A model generated the notes under the pieces. It made no database searches. It was not told the origin of the DNA and was given only the letters and a program-made list of their open reading frames with translations. Below are positions 55,262 to 63,458 of a DNA stretch of 64,000 nt, in pieces (position 1 is the stretch's first letter; the number at the start of each line of letters is the position of its first letter). This DNA comes from FEN-1297 sp963843605 (GTDB taxonomy: Bacteria; Bacteroidota; Ignavibacteria; Ignavibacteriales; Ignavibacteriaceae): contig CAWJLA010000001.1 in NCBI GenBank assembly GCA_963843605.1, forward strand, positions 1,550,001 through 1,614,000. The letters run 5' to 3'. The position numbers and the translations under genes are program-made.

Positions 55262-57979
55262 CTAATAATAATAACCGATCGAAAAATAAAAGAATGTATC
55301 CCCAAGACTTAAAGGGTTTCCCGGTAAATTTTTTACAAAAAGAAAACTCTTTCCCACCGAAAAACTTGCAGGTCCTATTGGCGTATCGAAAGAAACCGTT
55401 CCTCCTATGCCGTGCCTCAAATCTTTAAACCGGATCTCTTCCTGCTCATTCCATACCGAACCGAGATCGTACCTCATCTCCAGGTACGTATCAAAGAAGA
55501 TTTTAAATGGCAGTTTATATCTGTATTCCAGTGATGCCAAAAATATCTGACGGCCTCTGAATTCATTATCGTGCATTCCGAAAAAAGAGTTTTGTCCGCC
55601 CAGTGAAAATTGCTCGCTGAGAGGTAATGTTTTATCGGCAAACCCTATTTCAAATCTGGGTGATATTATGCTTGAAGAAGCTAAAGCGAAATACCCTTTG
55701 TATTGAAAATCAAGTTTTGTAAACCCGACATCGCCGCCCAATATAGTTTGTGCTGACTCGTAAGATCCCCTGAAATAAAGTCCTTTACCCGGATAAGGGT
55801 ATTTGTCCTGCGTATCTATTGTAGTATTTACTCCTAGACTTACTATTTTTTGTTTATATGGTGTAATCGGATTTACGGTATCGTTTTGCAAGATTTTTAC
55901 CTCATCTACCTGATATTTACCCTGAAAAATTAAATTCCCCAGACGTTGCACCTGGGTACCGAGCGATAACGAACTTCCGTAATAAAGCTCCCTGTATTCA
56001 CCTGACTGAGGCCTGTAAAATCTTCCGCTGTTTGCAGATTGCAAGTCTGCGTAACTGAGGACGTCGTTAAGTTTATAATATGCATTAATTTTATAAGTAA
56101 AATAAGTATCGAAGACCCTATTGGATTTATGTTCCAATGATATTCCTCGGCTTCTTGAGCTGGCGTTCAACAAAAGCCCCAGCTCGGTACCGCTTCCTAA
56201 TAGATTTTCATCCACCAGGTCAAGATTAACATTCGCTTTATTTTCGTTATCTATTCTGAATCCAAGCCTTAATAAACTTGATGGCTTTTCCCGCACAAGA
56301 AGCGCAAGAATGTTTTTATCATTTCTCCGTTCGATATTCAGGAAAATATCATCAAAAAGATTTGTACTTCTTAAATTAACCAGGGCCTGTTCTAATGCGG
56401 ATGCTTTAAATATTTCACCCTCTTTTATAGGAATCTCTCTGGTAATTACCGTTCTGCTAGTATATTCATTTCCCTGTATAAAAATCTCGGAAATTTTTCC
56501 CTCGTTGATATCTACAGTTAGCTGCCCGGTCGCTTTATTAAAACTTATTTTTTTTACTTCGGCTAATGCGTATCCTTTACTCCTGTAAATTTTTATTATT
56601 CCTATCACCTTGTTAACAACATTAGTAGGATTAAGCGGTTTATTTTTAAGCGGCAGCAGTTGATTATAAACACTACCGCTGTCAAGAAGAGTAACGCCGT
56701 TTATCTTAATATCTTTTAAAATAGTATTGGTAACGCCAATAAAAGAGACGGTTGAATAGTCGTTGAATTTTTTTATTTGAACGCTCAGACTGTCGAACTC
56801 TCCGGTGGAATAAATTTTATACAAATCCTTTAATATTTCGTTTCTGGAAACGGAATCCTCCACGGAGTATTTCTTTATATAATCAAGTTCATAGCCTGAA
56901 GCGTCCGGCGTAATTAAAACGTTTTTTATATAGAAGTTTTTTCCTGGAAATCGCTGATAATATGCGGAATCTATTTTTTCTTTTATTTCTTTTATCACCG
57001 GTTCGGCGGCATCGTAGCCTTTTTTAATTAACGCCTTAATGTTGGAAAAATCATCTATCGCAATATCGTCAATATTAGGTGTAATCACCGCGTCGGCATC
57101 CTTAAGCTCGGAATCATTAAGGCTTTTCATCGGAATGCTCACCACCTGATCCGCGACATTCCAAGGAAGGGATAAATCAGATTCGGAGTGCAGGGGACTT
57201 GTCGTATTAACCGCTATAGTTATTTCCCCGCCCAGACTTTTTGCTATTTTAACAGGGATGTTTGAAACAAGTCCTCCGTCCACCAGAATTAGAGAATCTA
57301 TCTTAACAGGAGAGAGTAAAAAAGAAACGCTGGAGCTTGCTCTCATTGCTTCGCTTAAAGTGCCGCTGCTCAAAATTACCGGGTTTCCGTTAACCAGGTT
57401 TGTGCAGACGGCCCTATATTCGCATTTTAATTCATTGAAACTCGAATCGACATGAATTGGAGCTTCAAGTACCAGAAGATTTAGATAATTGGAAATTTTC
57501 TGACCGCTGTTTAAAGCCGTAGGAAGGATAATTTTAAGTCCTTTTAGCCGCAGTGAAAAAACGGCTTTATCTTCCGTTACTTTCTGGTCGACGAATAATT
57601 CCCGCCTGTTGGTTTCCCTGTCAGAAGCAAGCAGGTTATCCCAATCGGTATTTACCGCAATTGAATCCATTTGATCCAGACTATAACCCGAAGAATAAAG
57701 TCCGCCGACAATACTGCCCATACTTGTACCGGTTATAATGTTTATCGGTATACCGGCATCTACCAGGGCCCTGAGAACGCCAATCTGAGATAAGCCCCGT
57801 GCACCGCCGCCGCTCAAGGCCAGAGCTATACGCGGTTCTGATGAATCGACTCTTTCCTTTAATCCGAATGGAATATTTACCAGTTTTGTCTTAACTGAGT
57901 AATTATGAACGGTTTGAGCAAAAGAAACGGAAAAGAGAAAAGGAAGAAGTCCCCAAATTATTTTCTTAATGTTTATCAT
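55262..57979 (-). CDS. Patatin-like phospholipase fused to POTRA and Omp85 barrel
   Basis: 905 residues: signal peptide (1-21), a patatin domain (about 50-245) with oxyanion loop 'SGGGARG', nucleophile Ser86 in 'GTSMGS' and Asp in 'LVDGGLVSNIPV'; then POTRA-like units (about 345-570, 'RTVITREIPIKEGEIF') and a C-terminal Omp85/surface-antigen barrel (about 580-905, ending 'FFYFSIGYYY'). This is the PlpD type of type V-d autotransporter-like architecture, with the lipase presented or released at the surface or acting in the periplasm. It lies downstream of yidC. Confidence 0.92.
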   Translation of the reverse strand: MINIKKIIWGLLPFLFSVSFAQTVHNYSVKTKLVNIPFGLKERVDSSEPRIALALSGGGARGLSQIGVLRALVDAGIPINIITGTSMGSIVGGLYSSGYSLDQMDSIAVNTDWDNLLASDRETNRRELFVDQKVTEDKAVFSLRLKGLKIILPTALNSGQKISNYLNLLVLEAPIHVDSSFNELKCEYRAVCTNLVNGNPVILSSGTLSEAMRASSSVSFLLSPVKIDSLILVDGGLVSNIPVKIAKSLGGEITIAVNTTSPLHSESDLSLPWNVADQVVSIPMKSLNDSELKDADAVITPNIDDIAIDDFSNIKALIKKGYDAAEPVIKEIKEKIDSAYYQRFPGKNFYIKNVLITPDASGYELDYIKKYSVEDSVSRNEILKDLYKIYSTGEFDSLSVQIKKFNDYSTVSFIGVTNTILKDIKINGVTLLDSGSVYNQLLPLKNKPLNPTNVVNKVIGIIKIYRSKGYALAEVKKISFNKATGQLTVDINEGKISEIFIQGNEYTSRTVITREIPIKEGEIFKASALEQALVNLRSTNLFDDIFLNIERRNDKNILALLVREKPSSLLRLGFRIDNENKANVNLDLVDENLLGSGTELGLLLNASSRSRGISLEHKSNRVFDTYFTYKINAYYKLNDVLSYADLQSANSGRFYRPQSGEYRELYYGSSLSLGTQVQRLGNLIFQGKYQVDEVKILQNDTVNPITPYKQKIVSLGVNTTIDTQDKYPYPGKGLYFRGSYESAQTILGGDVGFTKLDFQYKGYFALASSSIISPRFEIGFADKTLPLSEQFSLGGQNSFFGMHDNEFRGRQIFLASLEYRYKLPFKIFFDTYLEMRYDLGSVWNEQEEIRFKDLRHGIGGTVSFDTPIGPASFSVGKSFLFVKNLPGNPLSLGDTFFYFSIGYYY

Positions 57980-57993
57980 GTATCATACCGGTT

Positions 57994-58020
57994 TTGTTCC
58001 CCGCATTGCACGGGGAACAA
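57994..58020. repeat. Inverted repeat between yidC and patatin genes
   Basis: 10-bp perfect stem TTGTTCCCCG/CGGGGAACAA with loop CATTGCA. It lies 16 bp after the yidC stop on the minus strand, but no T-run follows on either strand, so it is a stabilising or attenuating hairpin rather than a clear terminator. Confidence 0.55.
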
Positions 58021-58036
58021 GAACAATAAATAGAAC

Positions 58037-59920
58037 TTATCTTTTTTTCTTCTGCTGAGTTTTAGCGTTCTGCTCCGCAGCTTCCATCATCTTTGTAAAA
58101 AATCCTTTTGATTTTTTGGGATTCTTTACCGGCTGAAGTTCCATGCCGTCATGTTTATTATTAATATAATATTGCTGACCGATTGAAAAGAGGTTAAACA
58201 TCAGGTAGTAAAGGTTAAGACCTGCCGGGAAACTCATAAACAGCAATGTCAGAAAGACCGGCATTATATAGACAAGAGACTGTTGTTTTGGATCTTTTAC
58301 GCTCATTTTCTGCTGAACAAATGTAGCTATACCCATTAAAAGCGCAAGTCCGCTGATCTCACTTATACCGAAAAACGGAATTTTAAATGGTAAATTATAA
58401 ATGATATCGGGCCTGGATAAATCTTTTATCCAGAACATAAACGGCTGCTGTCTGAGTTCAATTGTAACTTTGAAAAACTCAAATAAAGCAATGAAAATAG
58501 GCATTTGCAGCACCAGCGGCAGACAACCTCCCGCAGGGTTTACGCCGTATGTCGAATAAAGTTTCATCGTCTCTTTATTCATCTTTTGAGGATCGTCTTT
58601 TAACTTTTCCTTAAGTTCAGTGATCTTAGGCTGCAGCATTTGCATTTTTTTCATCGACTCGTAGCTGGACTTTGTAAGAGGATGAAGAACCAGCTTTATA
58701 AGCAAAGAAAAAACTATTATAACGAAACCGTAGTTTGGTATAATTGTATGAAGGAAAGTAAAGACCGGCAAAAGGACATACTCGGATATAGGTCTGATTA
58801 AAAATTTAAGCCCGAAGAAACTTCCGAACTCAACAAGAGCATCAAAATTATGGCCGTAGGTTTTTAATAAATTATACTGAACCGGTCCGATAAAAATAGT
58901 AAAAGATTTTTCTTCAACATTCTTGTTTGTAAAAGGCAGGATTAATCTGATATTATAGAAAGACATTTCGCCGTTGTTTTTAATCGGCTTTTTAATCCCT
59001 TCAACATAAGCTCCGTCTACTTTTGACGGATTATCGGGTGCAATTATTGCGGCGAAATACTTATCCTTTGCAGCAACCCAATCCACCCTGCCGCTGAAAT
59101 CCTTCTGAACTTTTTCATTATCTTTCGAAGCCTGAACAACAACATGATCTCCGCCGTAATATACGCTGGCATTTGCAAAAGAGGCTTCATCAACCGAATT
59201 TTCCTCTACGAACCGAAGTCCGTTTCTCCAGACTAGATCAACATCGTTGTTGCTGATAATATCTTCCATCCCCACAAACTTAACAGCATAGTGAAGGCTG
59301 TATTTATTTCCGTAAAAGACGTACTTTTTTTCGATATACTTATTATCATCAACTTTTAGCGTATAAGTAATAACTAGAGAATCTTTTCCGGAAATTTTGT
59401 AGTATGCTTTTTCTTTATTTGGTTTGAAGCTTAGGTTGGCGGTATTTATTGCTTTTCCGTCAGTAGAAACAAAAGAAAGATCCGGGCCTCCGCCGCCGGC
59501 CGGGTAGTTTATTAATTGTACGTGTGTTTTATAAAAGTTACTGTTGCTGTCTGATTTAGCCGAATACCAATTTTTATATTCTTTAAGAAAATATTTTTCA
59601 ATATTGCCGCCTTTACTGGTTAATTCAATTTTCACCAGATCGTTTTCAATAGTTACATAATGGGGTTTTTCTTGGGAGACGGTAAAATATTTTCCCATTG
59701 AAAGGCTGTCGCTCTCGGGAGCTTTTGTTTTTACTTCTGCGGATGTTTGGGTTTTTGCAGGTGCAGGAACATTGTTTTCTTTCTTTAAAGTATCAGTATT
59801 TACCGCGGTGGTATCTGCCGACTTGTTTTTTTGTTCAACCGTAGACGGCGAATTCATATAAAGCCAAATCATCAAAATGGCGCCGATCAATACAAAAGCA
59901 ATTGTTGTTTTTTTATCCAT
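58037..59920 (-). CDS. yidC: Membrane protein insertase YidC
   Basis: 627 residues: an N-terminal membrane helix (7-24), a Lys/Ser/Thr-rich linker, a periplasmic beta-supersandwich domain (about 75-345) and the five-helix insertase core (about 370-600) containing 'YGFVIIVFSLLIKLVLHPLT', 'GGCLPLVLQMPIFIALFEFF' and 'SFPAGLNLYYLMFN'. A basic C-terminal tail ends with Lys/Arg residues, as in ribosome-binding variants. Inserts inner-membrane proteins alone or with Sec. Standard rpmH-rnpA-yidD-yidC order. Confidence 0.97.
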   Translation of the reverse strand: MDKKTTIAFVLIGAILMIWLYMNSPSTVEQKNKSADTTAVNTDTLKKENNVPAPAKTQTSAEVKTKAPESDSLSMGKYFTVSQEKPHYVTIENDLVKIELTSKGGNIEKYFLKEYKNWYSAKSDSNSNFYKTHVQLINYPAGGGGPDLSFVSTDGKAINTANLSFKPNKEKAYYKISGKDSLVITYTLKVDDNKYIEKKYVFYGNKYSLHYAVKFVGMEDIISNNDVDLVWRNGLRFVEENSVDEASFANASVYYGGDHVVVQASKDNEKVQKDFSGRVDWVAAKDKYFAAIIAPDNPSKVDGAYVEGIKKPIKNNGEMSFYNIRLILPFTNKNVEEKSFTIFIGPVQYNLLKTYGHNFDALVEFGSFFGLKFLIRPISEYVLLPVFTFLHTIIPNYGFVIIVFSLLIKLVLHPLTKSSYESMKKMQMLQPKITELKEKLKDDPQKMNKETMKLYSTYGVNPAGGCLPLVLQMPIFIALFEFFKVTIELRQQPFMFWIKDLSRPDIIYNLPFKIPFFGISEISGLALLMGIATFVQQKMSVKDPKQQSLVYIMPVFLTLLFMSFPAGLNLYYLMFNLFSIGQQYYINNKHDGMELQPVKNPKKSKGFFTKMMEAAEQNAKTQQKKKR

Positions 59921-59932
59921 TCAATTTTTCCG

Positions 59933-60145
59933 TTACTCTAATGGGTCATATCCCCCTTTATTAAAGGGATTACATCTTAATATGCGCCAAATAGACTTGG
60001 CGCCGCCTTTAAAAACACCATACTTTGTAAAAGCCTGAACAGCATATTCCGAACATGTAGGATAAAACCGACAAGACGGCGGGAAAAGCGGTGAAATAAG
60101 CCGTTGATATATTCTTATAAGAAAGACGAATATCCTTCTCATCAC
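59933..60145 (-). CDS. yidD: Membrane protein insertion efficiency factor YidD
   Basis: 70 residues, with the family signature 'LISPLFPPSCRFYPTCSEYA' (two Cys) and 'CNPFNKGGYDPL' at the C-terminus. An amphipathic peripheral inner-membrane protein helping YidC. Its ATG overlaps the rnpA stop (60142-60145), indicating coupling, and yidC starts 12 bp downstream. Confidence 0.97.
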   Translation of the reverse strand: MMRRIFVFLIRIYQRLISPLFPPSCRFYPTCSEYAVQAFTKYGVFKGGAKSIWRILRCNPFNKGGYDPLE

Positions 60146-60540
60146 AGCGTTCTCTTAATTTTACTCAAAACATCTGTTACGCCGGGCATTAAATCATTTA
60201 AAACGACAGACCTTGTTTTTTTCTGGTTGATTAAATTCGGAGAAAGCACAACCTTTACAAGAATATTCTTTTCTTTACAAACCGAAAGTATTTCTCCCTT
60301 GTTCAACCTATAAGATTCGCGTAACAATCTCTTGATTCGGTTTCTCCAAACCGCATTTCCTAATTTTCTGCTTACCGCAGCAGCTACTTTAATTCCTTGA
60401 AATATACCGCCTGTTTCAACAAGAAATGCGGCTCTAACACTTTTATCTGACGAAAAAACTGTTCTGCCGGTAGAGAAAATACGTTCGAAATCTTTTTTGT
60501 TTTTTAATCTTTCTCTGGCAGGAAGCCCGAATTGTTTCAA
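60142..60540 (-). CDS. rnpA: Ribonuclease P protein component
   Basis: 132 residues, basic. The RNR motif 'NAVWRNRIKRLLRESYR' is present, with 'KNKKDFERIFSTGR' at the N-terminus. The protein binds P RNA for tRNA 5' maturation. Starts five bases after the rpmH stop. Confidence 0.97.
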   Translation of the reverse strand: MKQFGLPARERLKNKKDFERIFSTGRTVFSSDKSVRAAFLVETGGIFQGIKVAAAVSRKLGNAVWRNRIKRLLRESYRLNKGEILSVCKEKNILVKVVLSPNLINQKKTRSVVLNDLMPGVTDVLSKIKRTL

Positions 60541-60545
60541 TTGAA

Positions 60546-60692
60546 TTATTTCTCGTCGCTAACGGTCAATCTCTTTCTTCCCTTGGCCCTTCTTCTGGCC
60601 AATACTTTTCTACCGTTTTTGGTTTTCATTCTTTCCCTGAAACCGTGCTTATTCTTTCTTTTTCTGTTGCTCGGTTGAAACGTTCTTTTCAT
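60546..60692 (-). CDS. rpmH: 50S ribosomal protein L34
   Basis: 48 residues, highly basic: starts 'MKRTFQPSNRKRKNKHGF', continues 'MKTKNGRKVLARRRAKG', ends 'RKRLTVSDEK'. AGGAG lies eight bases before the ATG. First gene of the leftward rpmH-rnpA-yidD-yidC operon, next to the origin. Confidence 0.97.
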   Translation of the reverse strand: MKRTFQPSNRKRKNKHGFRERMKTKNGRKVLARRRAKGRKRLTVSDEK

Positions 60693-60891
60693 TTTAACAC
60701 TCCTTTTATCAAAAGACCTCAAAGATAAATATAAGACAATAAATTTACAACATATTTATTTTTATGAAAAACGTTCTTAAATAATAATAAAAAGATTTTT
60801 TGTTATTTTTTTATAAGAATTAATTTGCAATGAGAGATAATAGTTCATATTTTTTCGTCGTTATAGTGGTTGTTTGACTCTGTTTATATGT

Positions 60892-60900
60892 TGTGGATAA
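60892..60900 (-). promoter_or_regulatory. DnaA box (perfect TTATCCACA on the minus strand)
   Basis: Exact match to the consensus 9-mer, 192 bp to the left of the second perfect box boundary near dnaA. It lies in the rpmH-proximal half of the intergenic region. Confidence 0.8.
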
Positions 60901-61043
60901 GTTTTTGTCGTGAAAACGTTTCACAAAAGACATGGCTAAAAAACAGCACCACTTTTCCCCAAGATTTTGTTGATTACTTAAAAAAACCCAGCTAACTATT
61001 TAATACATATGGGGTTATCTTGCCTGGCTTAATGTTAACAATG

Positions 61044-61052
61044 TGTGGATAA
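61044..61052 (-). promoter_or_regulatory. DnaA box (perfect TTATCCACA on the minus strand)
   Basis: Exact consensus match, 82 bp upstream of the dnaA start, same orientation as the box at 60892. It may also mediate autoregulation of dnaA. Confidence 0.8.
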
Positions 61053-61133
61053 ACCCTTAAAATAGTTAGTGTGATTCTCAAAATGTTTTAATTTTTATAT
61101 TTTTTTAACTTTTTCATTTGTTGATAACTGGTT

Positions 61134-62540
61134 ATGATAGACAATCATATTATGGAAAGCAAAATTCTTTTTGAACCCACATCTATATGGAGAGATTGCT
61201 TAAAAACAATAAAAGACAATGTAACTTTAATGACATATAACACCTGGTTTGTTCCTATAAAACCTCTGGCGTTGGAAAAATCAACACTTAAAGTTCAATT
61301 ACCAAGCCAATTCTTTTGGGAATGGATTGATGAACATTATAATACGCTTATAAATAAAACAATTCATGAAGTACTAGGACCTGAAGCAAAATTAGCATAT
61401 GTAATTTCCGAAGAGAAAGATTCCAACGAGGACAAACAAACTGCCCAGCAAATCCAAAGAGCGGAAAAGCCCAAAATCCAGGAAGAAATAAAAGTAAAAC
61501 AAGAATTTGAAAATTATCTTAATCCCCGTTACACTTTCGATAATTTTATAAAAGGCGAGGGTAATCAGTTGGCTAGAGCCGCCGCCGGCGCAATAAGCGA
61601 TAATCCCGGAGGCACATCTTTTAATCCTTTCTTTATTTACGGCGGTGTCGGTTTGGGAAAAACCCACCTAATCCAGGCAATCGGCAATAAGATAATCAGC
61701 AACTATCCCGATAAAAAAATTATTTACCTTTCATCCGACAGCTTTACTGTTGAATTTGTCGAAGCAATTCAATCTAATAAAGTAAATGAGTTTCAAAGTT
61801 TTTACAGGAATATGGATGTTTTAATTATTGACGACATTCAATTTCTGACGGGTAAAGAAAAGACACAGGATTTATTCTTTCATATTTTTAATAATCTTCA
61901 TCAGGCACGCAAACAAATCGTATTATCTAGCGATAAACCTCCGAAAGAGTTAAAGGGTCTTGACGAAAGACTAATTTCCAGATTTCAATGGGGATTAACC
62001 GCAGACATCCAGCCCCCGGAACTTGAAACAAGAATAGCTATCTTAAGAAGAAAATCTGCCGATTACGGAATGTCTATTTCCAGCGAAATAATAGAATACA
62101 TTGCTTCGAGTATTACATCGAATATTAGAGAGCTGGAAGGCTGCCTGATCAAACTATTGGCTAACGCATCTCTGAATTCTAAAGATATAAACCTGGATCT
62201 AGCAAAAAAAACGGTTCGGGAAATAGCTACAGACAGAAAGGTAAATATAACTATCGAAAACATAACCAAGTTTGTCTGCAACTATTATAAGATTGACGAA
62301 AATAAAATAAGAGACAAAACAAGAAAAAAGGAAGTTGTTCTGGCCAGGCAGGTAGCAATGTATTTATCAAAAGAACTTACAAAATCTTCGTTGAAGACTA
62401 TCGGACTGCATTTCGGCGGCAGAGACCATTCAACGGTAATTCACGCATGTACGTCAATAGAAGATCTGAAAAATTCGGATTCCGGAGTAAATGAAGAAGT
62501 AAATTCTCTTAAAAACAGCATTGAATTAAGCTGCTCTTAA
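61134..62540 (+). CDS. dnaA: Chromosomal replication initiator protein DnaA
   Basis: 468 residues. Domain I (1-90), a Lys/Glu-rich linker (95-125), AAA+ domain III with Walker A 'GGVGLGKTHL', Walker B 'LIIDDIQFL' and the arginine-finger region 'LISRFQWGL', and domain IV with the DNA-binding signature 'HFGGRDHSTVIHAC'. Opens the origin by binding DnaA boxes. A second in-frame ATG at 61152 is also possible. A perfect terminator follows, so it is not cotranscribed with dnaN. Confidence 0.99.
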   Translation: MIDNHIMESKILFEPTSIWRDCLKTIKDNVTLMTYNTWFVPIKPLALEKSTLKVQLPSQFFWEWIDEHYNTLINKTIHEVLGPEAKLAYVISEEKDSNEDKQTAQQIQRAEKPKIQEEIKVKQEFENYLNPRYTFDNFIKGEGNQLARAAAGAISDNPGGTSFNPFFIYGGVGLGKTHLIQAIGNKIISNYPDKKIIYLSSDSFTVEFVEAIQSNKVNEFQSFYRNMDVLIIDDIQFLTGKEKTQDLFFHIFNNLHQARKQIVLSSDKPPKELKGLDERLISRFQWGLTADIQPPELETRIAILRRKSADYGMSISSEIIEYIASSITSNIRELEGCLIKLLANASLNSKDINLDLAKKTVREIATDRKVNITIENITKFVCNYYKIDENKIRDKTRKKEVVLARQVAMYLSKELTKSSLKTIGLHFGGRDHSTVIHACTSIEDLKNSDSGVNEEVNSLKNSIELSCS

Positions 62541-62927
62541 ATATTTCTGATCTTATAGAAACCTTAAAAAGCTCATTTTTTGAGCTTTTTTTTTGTCTAA
62601 ACAGCGTGTATAATTTGTTATTCTGACCGTAATAAGTTGTTGAAAACCCGATTCAAATAAACATGTTGTTAATAACATCTCAAAGCTAAAATGTTACCAA
62701 CAAATTGTCGATAATATAATGTACGTTTAGAGGCAAAGGATCGGCTAATTAGGGTTTATCAACATATCAACATCCTTATTATTATTATTATTAATTTAAA
62801 AGTATATTAATTAATATAAATAGTGTGTGTACATTCTTTGAAATGTTTTTGTTGATTCTTATAATCTTTTGCGCTAATTTTTAATTAATTTTTCGGGTTC
62901 GAATCCTAAAATTTAAACAGGGCTAAA
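62541..62927. other. AT-rich region after dnaA, candidate second origin part
   Basis: 387 bp between dnaA and a lipoprotein gene. It begins with the dnaA terminator, then has a variant DnaA box TTATCAACA at 62756-62764, followed by a very AT-rich stretch with six TTA repeats and ATTAATTAATATAAAT (62776-62822), a good candidate for the DNA-unwinding element. The sequence TTCGGGTTCGAATCC near 62892 resembles a tRNA T-arm, but no tRNA is present. Confidence 0.55.
62566..62594 (+). terminator. Terminator of dnaA
   Basis: Stem AAAAAGCTCA/TGAGCTTTTT with loop TTTTT, followed by further T residues (nine in a row in total). 26 bp after the dnaA stop. Strong intrinsic form. Confidence 0.95.
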
Positions 62928-63323
62928 ATGAAAAAGCATTTACTCTTAATTTCTTCAGTTTTGATGTTTACCGTTTTAATAATCGGATGTTCCTCGAAGG
63001 TAGACACAAGTGTTACTTTTAATAATATTTCGGCAAGCCACATAATGGTAAATTTCAGGGGGTCAATTGTAGAAGTACCTTCCGGGAAGGTCGTTGTCCT
63101 AAAAGCAATTCCGGAAGGAACATTTGCATATGCAACTACATATTCGATTCCTCCGGGCATGACGGGAACAGCTCAAGGGGATGTATCTGGATCGATTACA
63201 ATCGGTGTTGCTACCAAAGTTCAAATTTTATATTCCAGTTTTATTAACGAAAGTAGTTATACGCTTTCTGCAACAAAATCGAACAGTGACGATCAGAACG
63301 CATCAACAACTACCGGTCCGTAA
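62928..63323 (+). CDS. Small lipoprotein of unknown function between dnaA and dnaN
   Basis: 131 residues with a lipoprotein signal and lipobox 'LIIGCSSK' (Cys21). The mature part is a small beta-rich domain ('TSVTFNNISASHIMVNFRG', 'SGKVVVLKAIPEGTFAYATT') with a disordered Ser/Asn/Thr tail. I do not recognise a family. It is unusual to find such a gene between dnaA and dnaN; it is 388 bp from dnaA and 135 bp from dnaN and probably has its own promoter. Confidence 0.7.
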   Translation: MKKHLLLISSVLMFTVLIIGCSSKVDTSVTFNNISASHIMVNFRGSIVEVPSGKVVVLKAIPEGTFAYATTYSIPPGMTGTAQGDVSGSITIGVATKVQILYSSFINESSYTLSATKSNSDDQNASTTTGP

Positions 63324-63458
63324 ACATTTTTGTTTAATCTCTGATTTATCCTGGAAATAACCACAGAGTATAATTTTTTGGTATTTATATTCATGTGTTA
63401 TTATTGAGATTAGTAAGTAATTTTACTATTTTTCATTGTTTAAAAGGAGATTACATTA

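Larger units (their letters stand above)
60693..61133. other. Candidate replication origin, rpmH-dnaA intergenic part
   Basis: 441 bp, AT-rich, between divergent rpmH and dnaA. It has two perfect DnaA boxes (TGTGGATAA) at 60892-60900 and 61044-61052 and one variant TGTTGATAA at 61119-61127, just before the dnaA start. A-rich tracts (60720-60860) and T-rich tracts (61085-61118) could unwind. An inverted repeat GTGAAA-ACG-TTTCAC lies at 60910-60924. It also holds the promoters of both operons. DnaA boxes are seen directly; origin function is inferred from context. Confidence 0.85.

Noticed and set aside
60910..60924. parS-like palindrome in the origin region
   Set aside because: GTGAAA-ACG-TTTCAC has the half-sites in the opposite order from the parS consensus TGTTTCACGTGAAACA, so ParB binding is not supported.
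62885..62915. tRNA-like T-arm (GGGTTCGAATCC)
   Set aside because: The flanking bases do not pair as a five-base T-stem, and no acceptor, D or anticodon arm is found around it.
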